Below, one piece after another: positions 9,525 through 17,460 of a stretch of 64,000 nucleotides of DNA (the first letter of the stretch is position 1; each line of letters opens with the position of its first letter). The stretch lies in the NCBI GenBank assembly GCA_029265715.1, contig JAJUGZ010000006.1, positions 1 through 64,000 of the forward strand. Reading direction: 5' to 3'. Both the position numbers and the translations under genes were made by a program. The notes under the pieces were generated by a model. It ran no database searches. It was not told the origin of the DNA and saw only the letters and a program-made list of their open reading frames with translations. This DNA is from Bacteroidota bacterium. Its GTDB lineage: Bacteria > Bacteroidota > Bacteroidia > Bacteroidales > Prolixibacteraceae.

Positions 9525-9582
9525 GGAAATAGCCATAAGAGCTATCGCTCATACCAACCGAAAATGTACAAATGGCTATTCC
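9525..9582. repeat. Palindromic intergenic repeat, copy 2
   Basis: GGAAATAGCCAT at the left and ATGGCTATTCC at the right, with the conserved inner block ACCAACCGAAAATGTACAAATGG. It sits inside the redox locus between the Tat ferredoxin and the membrane polyferredoxin. The ORF-track ATG at 9583 directly abuts it. Confidence 0.7.
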
Positions 9583-9627
9583 ATGAGTACGTGCCAAAGT
9601 TCAATAGGGAAAAGACAATTTATACGA

Positions 9628-10893
9628 ATGAAAAACAAATTTTTAAAATATAGTTTACTGATTGCCGGGTGGTTTGGATCGATTCATGGTCTTTTTGCAC
9701 AGGCACAGCAGCGCTTCCCGAAGCCGGAATTTGAATCGGGCTATTCACAACCACAAACAACAACACCTTTCCCGAGAGCTTTGTGGCTCGAGTACTTCGA
9801 TGTGTTTGTATTACTGGCTGTTTTGTCGCTGGTTAGCTGGTTTGCACTGAAAAAACGGTCAAGAAAAGGCGTATTCTGGTCTTCTGTTTTTTCTGTGCTT
9901 TATTTTGGGTTCTATCGTGAAGGCTGTATTTGTTCGGTGGGCTCCATTCAAAATGTAACACTGGCCTTGTTCGACCCCACTTATGCCATCCCGTTATCGG
10001 CCTTGTTGTTTTTCCTGATACCGCTGGTTTTTACATTGTTCTTTGGGCGCACATTTTGTGCCGGAGCGTGCCCGCTTGGCGCCATTCAGGATTTAGTAGC
10101 TTTACGCCCGATTGAATTGTCGCGCTGGGTTCAAAAAGTTTTCGGATTGGTTCCTTATTTATACCTCGGACTGGCTGTCTTGTATTCGGCTACAAAATCA
10201 GATTTTATTATTTGTCGGTACGACCCATTTGTTGGTTTTTTCCGGCTCGATGCGCAGTTTATCATGTTGGTGCTGGGCGTACTGTTTTTAGCAGCCGGAA
10301 TATTTGTTGCAAGGCCATACTGCCGCTTTTTTTGTCCCTATGGGGTGCTGTTGGGATGGATGTCGCGTTTTTCAGCGAAGCATCTGACTATTACGCCGAA
10401 GGAGTGTGTTCAATGTAAATTATGTGCCCATTCGTGCCCGTTTGGGGCGATTGATGAGCCTGTTGCAGAACCGGCCCATCGGCGCAAAAGCGTGAAACAC
10501 CTGATGCTTGTGGTCGCTTTACTTCCGGTATGGGCCATACTTGGCGGCTGGGCCGGATCGATGGTCCACGTTCCGCTTTCCCGGTTGAACCCGACCGTTT
10601 CGCTGGCCGAGTTAATTGTTAAACATCCGGAGGTAAAAGAAGACCAAAATAATATTGATGTCCGTACTTTTATGAGTTCCGGAAAAACGACCGATCAGTT
10701 GGTTGCAGAAGCTTCGGAAATTCAGAGAAGATTTTACCGGGGGAGTTGGCTGGTGGGTGGTTTTCTTGGCTTAGCTATTGGTTTTAGCCTGACTAATCTG
10801 TCAATATTCCGGAAACGCGACGATTTTGAGCCCAATAAAGCCAATTGTTTAAGTTGTGCCCGGTGTCTGGATTTCTGTCCGGTAAAAAAATGA
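9628..10893 (+). CDS. Membrane polyferredoxin (NapH/MauN-like 4Fe-4S protein)
   Basis: 421 residues. After a signal-like first segment (LLIAGWFGSIHGLFAQAQ) there are about five further membrane helices. Two CX3CP motifs (CAGACPLGAIQ and CRFFCPYGVLLGW) are typical of NapH, NosR and RdhC, which carry electrons across the inner membrane. Two ferredoxin-like motifs follow: CVQCKLCAHSCPFG and, at the very C-terminus, CLSCARCLDFCP. There is no FMN-binding domain of the NosR type. The ATG at 9628 is preferred over 9583 because it begins a signal-like helix and avoids starting at the edge of a repeat. It would link the cytoplasmic NADH module to the Tat-exported ferredoxin. Confidence 0.85.
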   Translation: MKNKFLKYSLLIAGWFGSIHGLFAQAQQRFPKPEFESGYSQPQTTTPFPRALWLEYFDVFVLLAVLSLVSWFALKKRSRKGVFWSSVFSVLYFGFYREGCICSVGSIQNVTLALFDPTYAIPLSALLFFLIPLVFTLFFGRTFCAGACPLGAIQDLVALRPIELSRWVQKVFGLVPYLYLGLAVLYSATKSDFIICRYDPFVGFFRLDAQFIMLVLGVLFLAAGIFVARPYCRFFCPYGVLLGWMSRFSAKHLTITPKECVQCKLCAHSCPFGAIDEPVAEPAHRRKSVKHLMLVVALLPVWAILGGWAGSMVHVPLSRLNPTVSLAELIVKHPEVKEDQNNIDVRTFMSSGKTTDQLVAEASEIQRRFYRGSWLVGGFLGLAIGFSLTNLSIFRKRDDFEPNKANCLSCARCLDFCPVKK

Positions 10894-10954
10894 ATAACAG
10901 CGATTAAATAACACAAACCTGATACTTGTTTTTGATATCTGATATGTTCGACTT

Positions 10955-12790
10955 ATGAATGACAAAATAAAACTTGCCAGGCGCATAGCTTGGGCCGCAG
11001 GGGCGTTTTCCCTGATTGTTGCCGTTTTGCTGATTGCTAACTTTTTGCAAACAAAGCTCAATGATCCCATTGATAACAAAACGATTCCAGAACTGGTTAA
11101 ACGACTGAGTGAAAATCCGTCGGATGAAGCATTGAAACAAGAAATTCGTGCTTTCGACCTGATGGCCCGGAAAGCCTATTTTACCAGTCAATGGCAAATC
11201 AGGACCGGAGGGTATTTGCTTTTACTCGGTGTGATAATAACCTTATTGGCTGTTCGTTACGAACGCTCTGCTAAATCGAAACTTGATGCGGTTGATATTC
11301 TGAAAGATGAGTCGGCCTTAGATAAAGTTTTGGCGCAAAAATGGATTGCAGCCTTGGGCGTTTTCATCTTTTTGGCAGCCATTGTTTCGGGTATCTTATC
11401 CTATAATGCTATAGACAGGTACCTGGTAGTTGAGAATGCCCCAGCTGTTTCAGAAGCAGGAACTACTGCATCTTCTGGCGAAAATGCTTTGGACAATATG
11501 GATCAACCCTCCTCTGGTCAATTGGCTGCCGGCGACACCGTAACGGCGAATGTAGTTACTGAGACTCCGAGCAGTTCTTCGTTGGCGGAAGCTGTTGCTG
11601 AAAATGCGGCCACAAAAACCTTTGCAACGATGGCAGAAATGAAAGCGAACTACCCCTTTTTCCGCGGGCCTGAGGGCATTGGCATTGCTTATCAGAAAAA
11701 CATACCGACCGACTGGAATGGGACTTCCGGTGAAAATATTTTATGGAAAGTTAAAGTTCCCAAACCGGGATACAGTTCTCCCATTATCTGGGGCAACAAA
11801 CTGTTTGTAACCGGGGCCGATGCTTCAGCGCGAGTGGTGTACTGTTACGACAAAAACACGGGCAAACTGATATGGGAAGCCAGTGCCGACCAGATTGAAG
11901 GTTCTCCTCCCTCGAAAATGCCAAAAGTAACAGCGGATACCGGCTTGGCTGCGCCCACCATGGCCACCGATGGCTATTCTGTATTTGCCATTTTTGCAAC
12001 CGGCGATGTGCTTGCCCTCGATATGAACGGCAAACGCACCTGGGCAAAAAATCTGGGCGTGCCGGATAACCATTATGGGCACGCCTCTTCACTCGTTGTT
12101 TATAAAGATAAGCTCCTGATTCAATACGACACCAACAAAGGCGGTAAAGTCATGGCTTTGTCAACCGCTTCCGGGGATAAAATTTGGGAAACCGTGCGGG
12201 GCTCGAAAATTTCGTGGGCATCGCCGGCGCTTGTGAATACAGGAACCAGGACCGAGCTCGTTTTGGCCACCAATCCAACAGTTGCGTCATACGATCCGGA
12301 GACTGGGAAAGAACTTTGGAGCATGAATTGCCTGAGCGGAGAAGTGGGGCCTTCGGTTGCTTATAGCAACGGAATGTTTTACGCAGCCAACGAATATGCC
12401 AAACTGGCGGCTATCAAGCCCGGAAGCGCTCCGTCGATTGTCTGGTCTGAAGATGAATATCTGCCTGAAGTAGCCAGTCCGCTGGCAGTAAACAGTCTGG
12501 TGTTCGTGGCAACTACGTATGGCGTGTTGGCCTGCTATGATGCACAAACCGGTGAAAAATACTGGGAACAGGAGTGGGGCGATCCGTTTTATGCATCGCC
12601 GGTTTATGCCGATGGCAACGTGTACCTGGCTGATCAGAGTGGAAAAATGCACATTGTAAAAGCATCGAAAACGTTCGAGTTGGTGGCCGAACCAACGATT
12701 GGCGAAAAGGTTGTTTGTTCGCCGGCATTTGGCGACGGACGCTTGTATTTGCGCGGAACAAATCAGTTGTATTGCATAGGAACCAAATAA
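10955..12790 (+). CDS. Polytopic membrane protein with PQQ-like beta-propeller 5
   Basis: 611 residues. Three hydrophobic segments (about residues 12-30, 84-100 and 130-150) are followed by a low-complexity Ala/Ser/Thr/Glu linker (about 155-225) and a BamB-like propeller from YPFFRGPEGIGIAY to the end. Blade motifs include GKLIWEASADQ, GKRTWAKNLG and GKELWSMNCLSGEVGP. Three segments put the propeller on the side opposite the N-terminus, probably the periplasm. It lies 61 bp after the polyferredoxin and 11 bp before the NuoEF-like gene, which ties propellers to the redox module. It is the longest and most divergent of the five propellers. Confidence 0.8.
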   Translation: MNDKIKLARRIAWAAGAFSLIVAVLLIANFLQTKLNDPIDNKTIPELVKRLSENPSDEALKQEIRAFDLMARKAYFTSQWQIRTGGYLLLLGVIITLLAVRYERSAKSKLDAVDILKDESALDKVLAQKWIAALGVFIFLAAIVSGILSYNAIDRYLVVENAPAVSEAGTTASSGENALDNMDQPSSGQLAAGDTVTANVVTETPSSSSLAEAVAENAATKTFATMAEMKANYPFFRGPEGIGIAYQKNIPTDWNGTSGENILWKVKVPKPGYSSPIIWGNKLFVTGADASARVVYCYDKNTGKLIWEASADQIEGSPPSKMPKVTADTGLAAPTMATDGYSVFAIFATGDVLALDMNGKRTWAKNLGVPDNHYGHASSLVVYKDKLLIQYDTNKGGKVMALSTASGDKIWETVRGSKISWASPALVNTGTRTELVLATNPTVASYDPETGKELWSMNCLSGEVGPSVAYSNGMFYAANEYAKLAAIKPGSAPSIVWSEDEYLPEVASPLAVNSLVFVATTYGVLACYDAQTGEKYWEQEWGDPFYASPVYADGNVYLADQSGKMHIVKASKTFELVAEPTIGEKVVCSPAFGDGRLYLRGTNQLYCIGTK

Positions 12791-12801
12791 CGGGAGAGAA
12801 A

Positions 12802-15162
12802 ATGGCTATTGATGCAAAGGTTATTGAGGAGGCAGTTGACCGGATTGTCGCTGAAAAAGGCACTGAAGAACGGGCAGTTATTCCGATTCTTCAGGCAATT
12901 CAGCATGAATTTAATTTTTTGCCCGAAGCAGCTTTGCTGCGGGTATGCCAGTATACAAAAATTACCCCTGAGCAAATTGTGGGGGTGGCAACATTCTACT
13001 CACAGTTCCGGTTACATCCGGTTGGCGAACACATGATTAAAGTTTGTGTCGGGACAGCCTGCCACGTTAAAGGAGCTGTGCAGGTTTACGATGCATTCCG
13101 GCGTCACTTCAATCTGAACGGAGATCAGGATACCGATGCATCCGGTAAATATACAATCGAGAAAGTATCCTGTTTGGGATGCTGCACGCTGGCCCCGGTT
13201 GTTCAGATAAATGGAATTACTTACGGTCATGTGGCCTCCGATAAGGTCGGTCAGGTAATCGATGATTACGAACGCCAATTGGTTTTCTCCGGCGATAAAA
13301 AAAGTAAATTTCGTAATGCCGATGGAACAGAGATCCAGGGCGAAATCCGTATCGGACTGGGGTCGTGTTGCGTGGCCAGCGGATCGGAAGATGTAAAAAA
13401 AGCCATCGAAGAATCGGTCGTTGATACCGGTATCCGGGTTAGTTTGAAAAATGTGGGCTGCGTGGGAATGTGCCATCAAGTTCCATTGGTCGAAGTGATC
13501 CCTCAAAATGAAAAACCAACACTCTACGCACATGTTAAACCCGAAGAGGTTCAGCACATTATCGAGACGCACTTTAAACCGGCCGGAACATTCGACCGGC
13601 TCCGAAATAAAGTGTTCCGGTTCTTCGAAAATATGCAGACCGACACTGTTTGGGATGGTGTAAAACGCTATGAAATTGATCACCGGGAAAAACAGGTAGC
13701 TGATTTTCTCGACCGTCAGGTCCCGATAGCCACCGAATATCGCGGGATTATTAATCCGCTCGACATTGAAGAATATAAAGCCAATGAAGGTTTTGCTGCG
13801 CTCCGGAAATGTTTGTTTGAGCTAACGCCGGAACAAATCATTGAAACGATTAAAGCCAGCGGCTTGCGGGGCCGGGGTGGAGCCGGTTTTTCAACCGGGC
13901 AGAAATGGCAATTTGTCCGGAATAATGAGTCAGATATAAAGTACCTGATTTGTAATGGCGACGAAGGCGACCCGGGTGCTTTTATGGACCGCATGTTACT
14001 CGAATCGTATCCTTACCGCGTTATGGAAGGAATGGTCATTGCCGCCAAAGCTGTCGGGGCAACACATGGCTTCTTTTACATTCGCGCTGAATATCCATTG
14101 GCTGTTCGGCGTATTCGTCAGGCCCTGATTTATGCCCGGGAACGGAATCTGCTGGGAGAGAATATCATGGGCTCCGGATTTTCGTTTGATCTGGAAATTT
14201 ATGAAGGCGCTGGTGCTTTTGTTTGTGGCGAAGAAACGGCCTTGATGGCTTCGATTGAAGGGAACCGCGGCTTTCCTCGCATCCGTCCGCCTTTCCCTGC
14301 CGAGAGCGGTTTGTGGGGAAAACCTACGCTGATTAACAATACCGAAACATTTGCACAAGTTTCCTACATCATCCGGCATGGGGCAGAAGCCTTTAACTCG
14401 ATCGGGACATCTACCAGCAAGGGGACCAAAGTGTTTGCACTGGCCGGAAAGATTAACCGGGGCGGCTTGATTGAAGTGCCGATGGGTATCACGCTCCGAC
14501 AGATTGTGGAAGAAATTGGCGGAGGAGTCCAGAACGGTAAAAAATTTAAAGCCGTGCAGATTGGGGGCCCGTCCGGAGGCTGTATTCCTGCTGCATTATA
14601 TGATACTCCTATTGATTACGAATCCCTTATAAACGCTGGGGCCATGATGGGGTCTGGCGGGTTGGTGGTACTCGACGAAACCGATTGCATGGTCGATATG
14701 GCCCGTTACTTTCTGTCGTTTACCCAGCATGAATCGTGCGGAAAATGCACGTTTTGCAGGGTTGGAACCAAACGCATGCTTGATATCTTAGATAAAATTA
14801 CTTCAGGAAAAGGAACAGAAAAAGATTTGAAAGAACTGGAATATCTGGCTCATTGGACCGAAAAAGGTAGTTTGTGTAACCTCGGGAAGACAGCCCCCAA
14901 TCCGGTTTTATCAACATTGCGCTATTTTCGCGACGAGTACGAAGCTCACATTCAGGGTCGTTGTCCTTCGGGGAAATGCCAGCAATTAATAACCTACCGG
15001 ATTAATGACAAGTGCATTGGATGTACGAAATGTGCCCAGAAATGTCCCACGGATGCTATTCGCTACAAACCACACCAGCTGCATGTTATCGAACCGGACA
15101 AATGTATCAAATGCGACGCATGCCGTCAGGCCTGTCCGGTTGATGCCGTTGAGATAGTTTGA
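12802..15162 (+). CDS. NuoE-NuoF fusion flavoprotein with C-terminal ferredoxin domains (HydB/HndC-like)
   Basis: 786 residues from the ATG at 12802; the track start at 12715 lies inside the previous gene. Domains in order: NuoE thioredoxin-like [2Fe-2S] (CVGTACHVKG and CLGCC, about residues 1-155); a second [2Fe-2S] thioredoxin-like domain (GSCCVASGS and CVGMC, about 160-265); NuoF with the FMN/NADH motifs GRGGAGFSTGQKW and CNGDEGDPGAF; the N3-type cluster motif ESCGKCTFCRVG; and two C-terminal [4Fe-4S] motifs (CIGCTKCAQKCPTDA, CIKCDACRQACPVDA). This is the diaphorase architecture of bifurcating hydrogenases and NAD-linked formate dehydrogenases, so NADH oxidation or NAD reduction is well supported. 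No [FeFe]-hydrogenase or molybdenum catalytic subunit is nearby. Confidence 0.92.
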   Translation: MAIDAKVIEEAVDRIVAEKGTEERAVIPILQAIQHEFNFLPEAALLRVCQYTKITPEQIVGVATFYSQFRLHPVGEHMIKVCVGTACHVKGAVQVYDAFRRHFNLNGDQDTDASGKYTIEKVSCLGCCTLAPVVQINGITYGHVASDKVGQVIDDYERQLVFSGDKKSKFRNADGTEIQGEIRIGLGSCCVASGSEDVKKAIEESVVDTGIRVSLKNVGCVGMCHQVPLVEVIPQNEKPTLYAHVKPEEVQHIIETHFKPAGTFDRLRNKVFRFFENMQTDTVWDGVKRYEIDHREKQVADFLDRQVPIATEYRGIINPLDIEEYKANEGFAALRKCLFELTPEQIIETIKASGLRGRGGAGFSTGQKWQFVRNNESDIKYLICNGDEGDPGAFMDRMLLESYPYRVMEGMVIAAKAVGATHGFFYIRAEYPLAVRRIRQALIYARERNLLGENIMGSGFSFDLEIYEGAGAFVCGEETALMASIEGNRGFPRIRPPFPAESGLWGKPTLINNTETFAQVSYIIRHGAEAFNSIGTSTSKGTKVFALAGKINRGGLIEVPMGITLRQIVEEIGGGVQNGKKFKAVQIGGPSGGCIPAALYDTPIDYESLINAGAMMGSGGLVVLDETDCMVDMARYFLSFTQHESCGKCTFCRVGTKRMLDILDKITSGKGTEKDLKELEYLAHWTEKGSLCNLGKTAPNPVLSTLRYFRDEYEAHIQGRCPSGKCQQLITYRINDKCIGCTKCAQKCPTDAIRYKPHQLHVIEPDKCIKCDACRQACPVDAVEIV

Positions 15163-15308
15163 TCGCCTTCGAGTTTTAGGTTTAATGAAACAGACATGAA
15201 CGAATCGTTTAAGAATGATAACATTGACCAGATACAGATATGAATGGTTATAAAGAACTGGACATAAATAGAATTGCTTGTCGGTTGGCGATAACTGGCA
15301 AACACTCC

Positions 15309-15334
15309 GTAACTCGTAACCGGTAACCCGTAAC
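15309..15334. repeat. Four 7-bp spaced GTAAC direct repeats
   Basis: GTAAC occurs at 15309, 15316, 15323 and 15330, exactly every 7 bases, ending ten bases before the next start codon. It lies in the 181-bp gap between the NuoEF-like and NuoG/GltD-like genes. It may be a binding site or a slippage tract affecting translation initiation; neither is shown. Confidence 0.5.
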
Positions 15335-15343
15335 AATTTAAAA

Positions 15344-16906
15344 ATGATTACACTGACCATAGATAACCGCACCATTGATGTTCAACCGGGAACAATGGTT
15401 TGGGAAGCGGCCCGCCAACTTGGCATTGAAATACCAACGCTTTGTTATCTGGATGGAGCCGACCATTTTACTTCGTGCATGGTTTGCTTAGTCAAAGACA
15501 ACCGAAACGGGAAATTACTTCCGTCGTGCTCAACCCCGGCCATGCAGGGAATGAATCTGACAACCAACGATGCCGAAGTTCATGAGTCGCGAAGAGCCTC
15601 ACTTGAACTTTTGTTGAGCGAACATGTTGGCGATTGTGAAGCGCCCTGCCAATTGGTCTGTCCGGCACACATGAATATTCCCCTTATGAACCGGTTAATA
15701 GCCAAAGGTGATTTTGCCCGGGCGCTGGAAGTTGTAAAACGAGACATTGCTTTGCCTTCCATACTCGGGAGAATCTGTCCGGCCCCCTGTGAGGCGGGTT
15801 GCCGTCGCAAGCCGATTGACGAGGCTGTTTCAATTTGTCTCCTGAAACGGATAACCGGAGATGAAGATCGCGCTCAGAACAAAAGATACATGCCGAAGCT
15901 CAAATCGTTGTCGGGCAAACGGGTAGCAATTATTGGTGCCGGACCGGCTGGTTTGTCAGCTGCTTACTATTTGCAGCAAAACGGTCATCAAGCGGTTATC
16001 TTTGACCAGAATGAAAGGGCAGGGGGAGATCTGATGAAAATTGATGCCGACCTATTGTCCCCGGATGTTATTGATCAGGAAGTGGCGGCTATTACAGCAA
16101 CCGGCGTTCAGATTCATTTGAACGAGACTATTGATAATCATCGTTTTGAACAGTTTAGATGCGAATATGACGCGGTTGTTGTTGCCATTGGAACAATTAC
16201 TGAAGGGAACCCGATTTTCGGGTTAAAAACAAACAAGCAGGGACTTGTTGTTGATAAATCGACTTATCTTACGTCAGAACCCCATGTATTTGCTATTGGA
16301 AACGCGTTGCGCGCTTCGAAGCTGGCTGTCCGTTCGGTTGGGCAGGGCAAAGAAGTTGCAGAAATTATTGATTCCAGCTTCCATACCGGGGAGGTCGTTC
16401 CACGCCCGGAGCGGTTCAATTCAAAGTTTGGCAAACTGACAGAGCCTGAGATTCAGGAGTATTTGAAAGAATCGGTTTCTGCCCAGAGGATAAAAGCCGG
16501 GACTGAAGGTTTTACGCGAGAGCAGGCGATGGCCGAGGCCGCACGTTGTCTGCATTGTGATTGCCGGGCCCCCGAATCGTGCAAACTTCGTTTGTTATCC
16601 GATCAATATGGAGCCGATCAGCGTCGTTTTCAGTACGATGAACGTAAACCTGCCCGGAAAACAATAAGTCCGGATGGCTTGGTGTACGAAAGCGGAAAGT
16701 GTATAAAATGTGGAATTTGTGTGCGTTTGGCCCGCCAGCATCAGGAAGAATTTGGGTTCACGTTTATTGGCCGTGGATTTGATGTGCAGATTGGTGTACC
16801 GTTTAATGAAACACTACAGGCTGCGTTTCGAAAAACAGCTCGTCTGGTTGCAAAAAATTGTCCAACCGGAGCTTTGGCAATGAGCGAGTTGGAAGAAAAA
16901 ATCTAA
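15344..16906 (+). CDS. NuoG-type [2Fe-2S] / GltD-like FAD protein lacking the NAD(P) subdomain
   Basis: 520 residues. An N-terminal NuoG-type [2Fe-2S] domain (CYLDGADHFTSCMVC then SC) is followed by the Cys-rich helical domain of GltD and DPYD (CEAPCQLVCPAH, CPAPCEAGC) and an FAD Rossmann fold (VAIIGAGPAGLSAAYYL). In GltD/NfnB a second Rossmann fold for NAD(P)H is inserted next; here DAVVVAIGT runs almost directly into LTSEPHVFAIGNALRASKLA, the end of the FAD domain. The tail resembles the NuoG [4Fe-4S] region but is degenerate (CIKCGICVRLAR lacks the fourth Cys; KNCPTGAL keeps one). It probably takes electrons from the NuoEF-like partner rather than from NAD(P)H. Confidence 0.82.
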   Translation: MITLTIDNRTIDVQPGTMVWEAARQLGIEIPTLCYLDGADHFTSCMVCLVKDNRNGKLLPSCSTPAMQGMNLTTNDAEVHESRRASLELLLSEHVGDCEAPCQLVCPAHMNIPLMNRLIAKGDFARALEVVKRDIALPSILGRICPAPCEAGCRRKPIDEAVSICLLKRITGDEDRAQNKRYMPKLKSLSGKRVAIIGAGPAGLSAAYYLQQNGHQAVIFDQNERAGGDLMKIDADLLSPDVIDQEVAAITATGVQIHLNETIDNHRFEQFRCEYDAVVVAIGTITEGNPIFGLKTNKQGLVVDKSTYLTSEPHVFAIGNALRASKLAVRSVGQGKEVAEIIDSSFHTGEVVPRPERFNSKFGKLTEPEIQEYLKESVSAQRIKAGTEGFTREQAMAEAARCLHCDCRAPESCKLRLLSDQYGADQRRFQYDERKPARKTISPDGLVYESGKCIKCGICVRLARQHQEEFGFTFIGRGFDVQIGVPFNETLQAAFRKTARLVAKNCPTGALAMSELEEKI

Positions 16907-16961
16907 AAACGAGGCTATCTCAAAAGAGTTCCGCTTCATCTGTAAATAATTTTTAAGTTGT

Positions 16962-17028
16962 CAGATGAAATAACCATTTGTACATTTTCGGTTGGTGTAC
17001 CCTTTGGCGCACATGGCTATTTCATCTG
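16962..17028. repeat. Palindromic intergenic repeat, copy 3 (long arms)
   Basis: The best-formed copy: 16-bp arms CAGATGAAATAACCAT and ATGGCTATTTCATCTG with one mismatch. Read on the minus strand it contains ACCAACCGAAAATGTACAAATGG, identical to the inner block of the copy at 9525. It lies between two convergent genes and could also act as a transcript-end hairpin. Confidence 0.75.
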
Positions 17029-17040
17029 CATTTTTGGTGG

Positions 17041-17374
17041 CTATTTCTTCGCCATCCGCTCATAATGACAACACCCGGGCAAAGCATCATAGGTCTTTGT
17101 ATCAGCTTTGTGTAATGGCGTGTCGTGACCAGCTTTGGCAATTGCTGCTTCGATTTTATCCAGCGAAGTTTTGGCCGTATCAAAATCCACCGTCATTACT
17201 TTGCTCTTTTGGTCCCAGTCGGCCTTCGAAACTCCGTCGACTGCCAGGGCTGCTTTTCCGATGCGTTCTGCAATTGCCGGCAACGTTAAACTTTTCCGAT
17301 TTGTTTTCGGCATACAAATTCTGAACGCCCGGCAGCAAAACAGCTGCAAACAGGGCAACTACAAACTTTTTCAT
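17041..17374 (-). pseudogene. Frameshifted secreted heavy-metal-associated (HMA) protein
   Basis: Two overlapping minus-strand frames make up one gene. The first reads a signal peptide and MKKFVVALFAAVLLP...FNVAGNC; the second reads ERIGKAALAVDGVSKADWD onward to DALPGCCHYERMAKK. Comparison with the paralogous tail of the adjacent CusB-like protein (GNCDMCKERIETAVKSVSGV) shows that 11 bases are missing exactly at the CxxC metal site, removing the second cysteine and shifting the frame. It would have been a periplasmic copper-binding protein of about 110 residues at the end of the efflux operon. It is a pseudogene unless the deletion is a sequencing error. Confidence 0.8.
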
Positions 17375-17460
17375 TGTTCTCTTTTTTAACGTGTTAAACT
17401 AATTCATCGTGCTACTCATCGGATGATTCAAAGTCATTCGATATCCGATGACTCTTAACT

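Noticed and set aside
8649-10893. Multiheme cytochrome or heme c involvement
   Set aside because: No CxxCH motif in any protein of the redox locus; all cysteine motifs are Fe-S type.
2516-12790. Propellers as PQQ-dependent dehydrogenases
   Set aside because: No vicinal Cys-Cys, no cytochrome domain and no PQQ synthesis genes in the window; the BamB/PQQ-like fold alone does not show PQQ binding.
12802-16906. Start of a complex I (nuo) operon
   Set aside because: Only NuoE/F and a NuoG-like N-terminus are present, fused with ferredoxin and GltD parts; no membrane nuo subunits follow.
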